Shown in pieces: positions 58,506 through 64,000 of a stretch of 64,000 nucleotides of DNA. The position numbers and the translations under genes are program-made. The DNA is from Gonapodya prolifera JEL478 (Eukaryota; Monoblepharomycota; Monoblepharidomycetes; Monoblepharidales; Gonapodyaceae): NCBI GenBank assembly GCA_001574975.1, contig KQ965734.1, positions 511,831 through 575,830 of the forward strand, written 5' to 3'. Position 1 is the stretch's first letter. Each line of letters begins with the position of its first letter. The notes under the pieces are model-generated. The model worked only from the letters and a program-made list of their open reading frames with translations, was not told where the DNA came from and ran no database searches.

Positions 58506-60894
58506 CTACTTATGAAGCCCAATTATAAGCTCCGAGCTCCCACCATTCGCTTTGCCCGATTTCAACTTCGCATTGTCGTTTCTGCAAGCCTCGAGCTGAG
58601 CAAGATATCGATCTGAGATATCACCAGTCACATAGGATCCATTGAACACTGATACGTCGAATGCCTCAATGGCGGGGTTTATCTTTGCACAAGCAGCGAC
58701 AAGGTCTTCGAGGCGCTGGATTCGGTGGTTTGAAATGGAAGAATTGGCTTGCAAAGGCGCACAAATGTTCCTACCTGGAAGATGACCCTGTCCGCGCCAA
58801 TTTCTTCTGCGATGTCGTCCTCACTACGACCCCACGCTACCAATTCATGCCTGGAAGGCATATCAATTCCGTAGACGTTGGGCCACCGTATTGGCGGGGC
58901 GCACGATGCAACATATACTTTTTTTGCACCTGAATCGCGCGCCATTTGGATAATCTCTTTGGACGTTGTGCCGCGGACAATAGAATCTGCAAGACAAAGA
59001 TACTTAAGATGACAGTGACCACAGGGACGTGCAAGTTCTGTCACCATCAACAATTAGAACGTTCTTGCCTGCGAATTCTAGCGCCATGGGGTTCAGCTTC
59101 CGCTTCACGTTCTGCCGTCTAAGAGAAGATCAGCACGGCGTCTTGACCCAGCAGGCATTGCGACTCACCTCATGGTTTGCCCTGGCATTATGAAAGTTCG
59201 ACCAACATATCGGTTCTTGATAAAGCCTTCCCGATAAATGATACCAAGGCGATAAGAAAGCTGTAGTGCTGCTACGCGTGAGGTGTCCGGTACCTAGATT
59301 GAAAAATTTGAGACTAAAGAATCCCAGGTTTCGCCGGTCTTGGAAATGCCCGTACCGGAATAACGACGTCAATATCATTCTCCTTTCCCAGTACTCGCAG
59401 GGTTTCATCCGCCAGTGCTTCGCCCATGGCGAGGCGACTTTTGTAGACTGAAATTCCGTCCATGATTGAGTCGGGCCGCGCGAAATAGACAAACTCGAAG
59501 ATACAAGGAGTAACCTGTCCTCGTGGTCCACATTGTCGACGGGAGATCCCGCCGTCCCTGGTTATAATGACAACCTCGCCGGGTTGGACGTCCCCTACCG
59601 TCGAGAAACCAAGAACATCAAGAGCAACGCTTTCCGACGCAAGCATCCAGTCTGGTCCGGCTGGTGTCTCGCGGCGTCCGAGGACAAGTGGCCGGATTCC
59701 ATTGGGATCTCGGAATCCCATGATACCGAACCCTGGGTGTTGCAAGAAACCATTTGTGCTCGTTCGAGGTAAGAAGGAAAACAAGGACGCCGTCATCCTC
59801 ACCAGCCAGCATAACCGTGCAAGCGTATGCCCCCTTCACCTGCGTGTACATCTCTGCCAAAGCACTGTAGATATCCTCCTCGTTGATTCGTACTTTGCCC
59901 GATTTCTGTAAGTTTGCGGCGAAAATGTTGAGCAAGAGCTCTGAGTCAGATTCCGTGTTGATATGGCGATGTGCTTCATGATCCAGGAACTCCCGCAACT
60001 CGATAGCATTAGTGAGGTTTCCGTTATGTGCCATACAGATGCCGTAGGGGGAGTTGACGTAGAAAGGCTGTGCTTCGGAGGAGGATGAAGAGCCAGCGGT
60101 AGGGTAGCGAGCTTGAGGTGCAAAGGAAGTGGTCAATGAGAATACCACAACAGAGCGTCTACCAAGTAGCGTAGAATGACGAGAGCAAAGTTACGGAGAA
60201 AGGATGTATCATGGTGTATCTCCGCGAATTCGGTCCAGTTGAGTCACGAATCCTGCAACCAGTACCTCTGACAACGAGTCTCCGAGAGCAATCGATGAAC
60301 AAGGCAATCGACTCTCATGGCAATGTGCAACTGTAGATTCAATCATCAAGAATGTCGACGTTGTTCGTTCCCTTCCTCCAGGTTCGCCTTCACAACCTCC
60401 CCACGGGAAATGTTCTTCGGATACTCACTATGACCAATTCCCATAGAACCTCTTAAGGTGGACAGTTTGTTGTTGTCAAAGACATCTCTGACCATTCCGC
60501 TCCCTTTACACTGGTAAAGTCGCCCCTTGTAACCACATGTAATAATGCCTGCCGCGTCCTACGAGAGCCGTGGACGTGGTGGGCCAGTTTGCGAATAGAT
60601 TAACGAATTCGTTATGCCGTATCGTATACCAAATTGTTTGGTAAGATAGTTGAGATGGTTAGGCAGCCTGTTAATGTGGTGATAGTACAACGCCTCCTTT
60701 CACGCACCTGTCCACGATGTTGAAGCACTCCCAGTGACTCGTATATGTCAGTTACAGCTTCACTGGAAGGGTCGCCCAACAGGAGGCCCGTGACACCTAT
60801 AACGAATGATTTAAGGACAGAGATCGCTCAGAGGGAATCGACGAGACATCGGATTGCCACGTCAAGAGGTGGCAGCGCGACAATCACCACACAT
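58506..60894 (-). CDS. ADE4: Amidophosphoribosyltransferase
   Basis: Glutamine PRPP amidotransferase, the first and rate-setting step of purine synthesis. The first exon is only ATGTGTG (60894-60888). It joins across a 91-nt intron to [30 protein letters not shown], so the protein starts MCG with the N-terminal nucleophile Cys. Next come [60 protein letters not shown] and [17 protein letters not shown]. After [20 protein letters not shown] come [20 protein letters not shown], [21 protein letters not shown] sequence, and the PRPP site [20 protein letters not shown]. The C-terminus is [17 protein letters not shown] with the stop at 58506-58508. Both catalytic halves are complete. It is divergent from the kinase gene, with 274 bp between starts. 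Confidence 0.95.
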
Positions 60895-61168
60895 CTTTCG
60901 GGTACGGTCTCTGGACGGAAGCAAACCGTTTTCGTTTTCGTAATACTTTGGTCACATTAGGGGTTTAACCGTCCAGAATTCACCCAGGGCCCCCACCCAG
61001 TTAACTTCGAATTTATTACTGGGGAAGGAATAAAAATGGGCGAGAATTGTCGTAAAACCCAGAGCTATTTTTTGTTTGAAGTTGCAAAATGCTTGAGGAA
61101 TAGAGGAAAAGAGGAAAAAGGATGACCCGGCCCGGCCGAAGGTTTGAGTGGCTGATGAACTAAAGCTG
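60895..61168. promoter_or_regulatory. Divergent promoter (ADE4 / UMP-CMP kinase-like)
   Basis: 274 bp shared by a purine gene and a nucleoside-monophosphate kinase gene. It contains an AT-rich central part (about 60940-61080) and no clear TATA box. Coordinated expression is a guess from layout. Confidence 0.4.
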
Positions 61169-64000
61169 ATGGCTTCTAGGAGAATCATTTTCGTCCTCGG
61201 TGGGCCAGGTGCTGGCAAGGCGAGTTTGAATTCATCAATGGGAAGCGTGGATCGCTCTATTGACGTCCCCCTCACCATCTCGCGCCACTGATTGGGGACG
61301 ATACCTTTCATCAAAATAAATGCCATCCCTCAACGTTATGCACTCCGCACAATTCATTGACATCTCCCTTCTCCACATCACGCCTGTCATCACAATGAAT
61401 ACCATACCTCAACGTTACTTGCATATATGTCCTCAACACAACAGGGTACTCAATGCAAAAACCTTGTACGAGACTTCCCCTCGATCGTGCATTTATCTGC
61501 TGGGGATCTGCTTCGAACCGAATCTGCTGACCCCGATTCCCTCGATGGCATGTTAATTGATGCATATATCAAAACAGGACAAATTGTCCCATCGGAAATA
61601 ACAATCGCACTCCTCAAAAGAGCAATTGAGGTGAACGAGGAGGCCGGAAAATCGACGTTTTTAGTCGATGGATTCCCAAGGTCCCTCGAACAGGCAGAGC
61701 GATTCGAAGACGAAGTTGGTGAACCTGCTGGGGTGCTTTACTTTGAGTGTTCCGAGGAAGAGCTACTCAAACGGCTCGCTAAAAGAGGTGAAACAAGTGG
61801 GCGGATCGATGACAATCCAGAGTCCATCCGCAAGCGGTGAGATCACCGACTCACTTTCTTCTGACGGTGGATTTCTAACGCTTGTTGATTTTTTAGATTT
61901 GTTACATTTCATGAAACAAGCTTCCCGGTGATTACGTCTTATCAGGAACACCAGAAAGTGTTAACAATTCCCAGCATCGGTACACCGGAGGAAGTTTACG
62001 AGCTCACCAAGGACGCATTGTATAAGTCAAACATTCTACCAGCATCGGTGGGCGCCGTTGCTGCGGCAGCGGAAGCTCCTCTGCCGCTGAATGAACTTGC
62101 TCTACAAGTCTTGGATGACGGGCCGGCGCCAGACGAGACCCAATCAGACGCTGGAGCCGATCTGCGACCAGAAACAATTGATACGTCTGATGCACAGCTG
62201 TTGGAAACAGCACCGTCGGGAACAGAAGAGCCGCACCAGCACATCGAATTGGAAGCAGTACCAGTCATGCAAAACTCAGATATCGGGGCATCTGCACGAG
62301 AGGTTCTTGTCGAGGGGACAGAAACGACTTCACCCACAGCTGAACCCACCCCGGCACTACCGGAAAGCGGCGCTACTATTTCTCTAACAAATGACAATGT
62401 TTTATCCTTGCCAGTCCCTACCTTAACTCTCACTACAGATATTCTTGGTGCTCGAGAGGTTGTCATTACTCCTGTCGAAGAGTCGGCTCCCGATGGATTC
62501 GATTCTCAAAAGGACGCGATTCCTATTTCAACACCTTTACCTGAAGTCGCTTCAGAAAGTTCCACCAATCGTCCCGCGTCTCACTCGTCAGAGATTGATA
62601 ACACTGATTTGGCACAAGTTGACATCATTCCTAATACGATGCGAGAAGTTCACGCGAATGAGTCTTCATCAGACAAAGCGGACATTGTGCCAAGTTCACA
62701 CGTAGAACCGTTAAATTCAGACGAGAACAATAGTCCCAACGATGATACACCGCTGGAAAATCAGGATTCTCCGGGGGACGGACGGCAGGCAGCGCCCTTG
62801 CAAAGTGTTCCGGTCGTGGCATTCGTGGGAGACGCTGGCGTCGGTGTGACGGACGCTACAGAAGGGGATACTCCTCGGGAGATTTCCTTTGAGACAAATA
62901 TCCCGACTGGAGCGGAATCAGTCACCGAGAGGCCGGTAATTGAGATTGATACAACGGCCAAAGCGCTGGCTGCTGTCCCAGCGGAATCGCCGCTAATCAA
63001 AGAAGAAGTGCTGGGGGAGCTTGAGCAGGAAAAGCGTTCTGATGCAATTGAGGGGCCAACAACCGGCGAAGGCGATACTGCTGTTGCAGAGTCACCGTTG
63101 ATCAAAGAACAGGGGTTGGAGGATGTTAAAAATGAAGAGCGACTTGCTATTGTTGAAAAGGTGTCCACCGAGGAAGAGGGACCTGAGGCTCCCTTAACGA
63201 CATCGGAAACGTTGTCTGAGCCGCGGATTGAATCATCCCAAACAATCGATGAGGATGTGTTGCTTCCAGGTAACAGGGGAGAGACCGGAGCGTCCGTTGT
63301 GGCTGGAGTTGCGCCAGAAGTTCAGGCCCCAGGTAAGATTCCCCCGCCGTCACATGATCCTGAAGAATCTTAGGTTGATCCAGCTTTCGTTGCAGAGCAA
63401 GGTGCTGTTACGGTTAATTTAGAAGAAGTGGTTGCAGGCATCGAAACAATAGCTTCGGAGCGTACAGGCGCGAATTCAACTTCTCCCCATTCCGCGGAAC
63501 ATGTCGAAGATGCCACAGAGAATATGCCGTCGGTCGCGGAAGCCGAGTCGCCACAGCCAAAAGTGGAAGAGGAATTGACTTTGCCGGAAGAGAACCATAC
63601 CGTAGCCGCAATTTCTCAAGGTGTGCCGGTTGTCCCAGACGTTACCGGTGCTGTGCACGAGATCCCCTCTGAATCGCCAAGCAATGGTGATGACGCACAG
63701 GTCGAAGCGAACAATAAAGCGGCAACTACAACTAACGAGGATGGTGATGCACGAAGCCCTCCAATAGTTGACGTATCAACCCCTTCAAATGCGCACTCAG
63801 CATCAAAATCGGTTTTGGAGGCAGAAAATGATATCGCACCATCTAGCGAGGCGCATATCTCTACGGAATTGTCGTTGCCGGAAACTCAGACTTTCGAAAC
63901 AGCTGTTCCCATTCTATCAGCGCAAGGAGAAAGTAACAACGTTTCCCTTCTTGAGCAAATGGATGCAGTAGTGGAAACTCCCGGCAACTTCGCTTCATCA
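61169..64000 (+). CDS. UMP-CMP kinase-like domain with long acidic tail (partial)
   Basis: The N-terminal domain is a nucleoside-monophosphate kinase closest to UMP-CMP kinase (Ura6). Exon 1 MASRRIIFVLGGPGAGK joins GTQCKNLVRDFPSIVHLSAG, DLLRTE. Then VPSEITIALLKRAIEVNEEA, FLVDGFPRSLEQAERFEDEV, KRGETSGRIDDNPESIRKR and, after a 60-nt intron, FVTFHETSFPVITSYQEHQK and EEVYELTKDAL. The P-loop, the NMP-binding and LID arginines (DGFPR, TSGRIDDN) are present. Intron 1 (61220-61444) uses a GC donor. From about 62040 the frame continues over 600 codons of Glu/Pro/Ser/Thr-rich, probably disordered sequence and is still open at the window end. It is interrupted only by a 63-nt intron (63333-63395). A 35-residue spacing repeats ESPLIKE at 62984 and 63089. 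Ordinary Ura6 proteins end after about 200 residues. Confidence 0.85.

Overview
This is a nuclear DNA window from a fungus that most likely swims. It has many short introns (about 50-100 nt), genes packed 20-110 bp apart, and translation elongation factor 3 (EF3), an ABC ATPase largely typical of fungi. It also carries CASC1/DNAI7, an axonemal inner-arm dynein accessory protein, and a CEP295-like centriolar protein. EF3 together with axoneme and centriole genes points to a zoosporic fungus (Chytridiomycota, Blastocladiomycota or a relative). No database search was possible. The taxon is inferred from gene content, and exon boundaries were read by eye.

Layout. 0-1.2 kb: decayed 3' end of a hAT DNA transposon with short spaced repeats. 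1.2-11.4 kb: R3HCC1-like protein (-), CASC1 (+), ARP4 (-), RET2 delta-COP (+), ARPC3 (-), TFB4 of TFIIH (+). 11.4-18.6 kb: transposon graveyard almost free of CpG, holding LINE and LTR-element fossils and a TTAA-flanked inverted-repeat element. 18.6-27 kb: CEP295-like (-), an unidentified gene (+), BSD-domain protein (+), RRP4 exosome subunit (-), AIF-like oxidoreductase (+). 28.2-42.7 kb: ADE1 (+), ornithine decarboxylase (+), END3-like (+), ankyrin protein (-), eIF2B beta (-), CAF1/POP2 deadenylase (+), ADE5,7 (+). 42.9-52.4 kb: GPI1 (-), glomulin-like (-), zincin-like protein (-), PET127 (+). 52.9-64 kb: EF3 (+), an unknown low-complexity protein (+), ADE4 (-), and a UMP-CMP kinase-like gene with a very long acidic tail running off the window (+).

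Genes often alternate as divergent pairs sharing promoters of 57-110 bp and as convergent pairs only 20-60 bp apart. Three de novo purine genes (ADE1, ADE5,7, ADE4: steps 7, 2+5 and 1) lie within 33 kb beside a nucleoside-monophosphate kinase, which looks like a loose metabolic neighbourhood. Several neighbours serve growth and translation (EF3, eIF2B beta, ornithine decarboxylase, CAF1, RRP4).

The most unusual items are a 4-nt internal microexon in the EF3 Walker B region, a 7-nt first coding exon in ADE4 that carries the catalytic Cys, the kinase with its long repetitive acidic tail, and the sharply bounded CpG-depleted island that reaches into the 3' ends of both flanking host genes.
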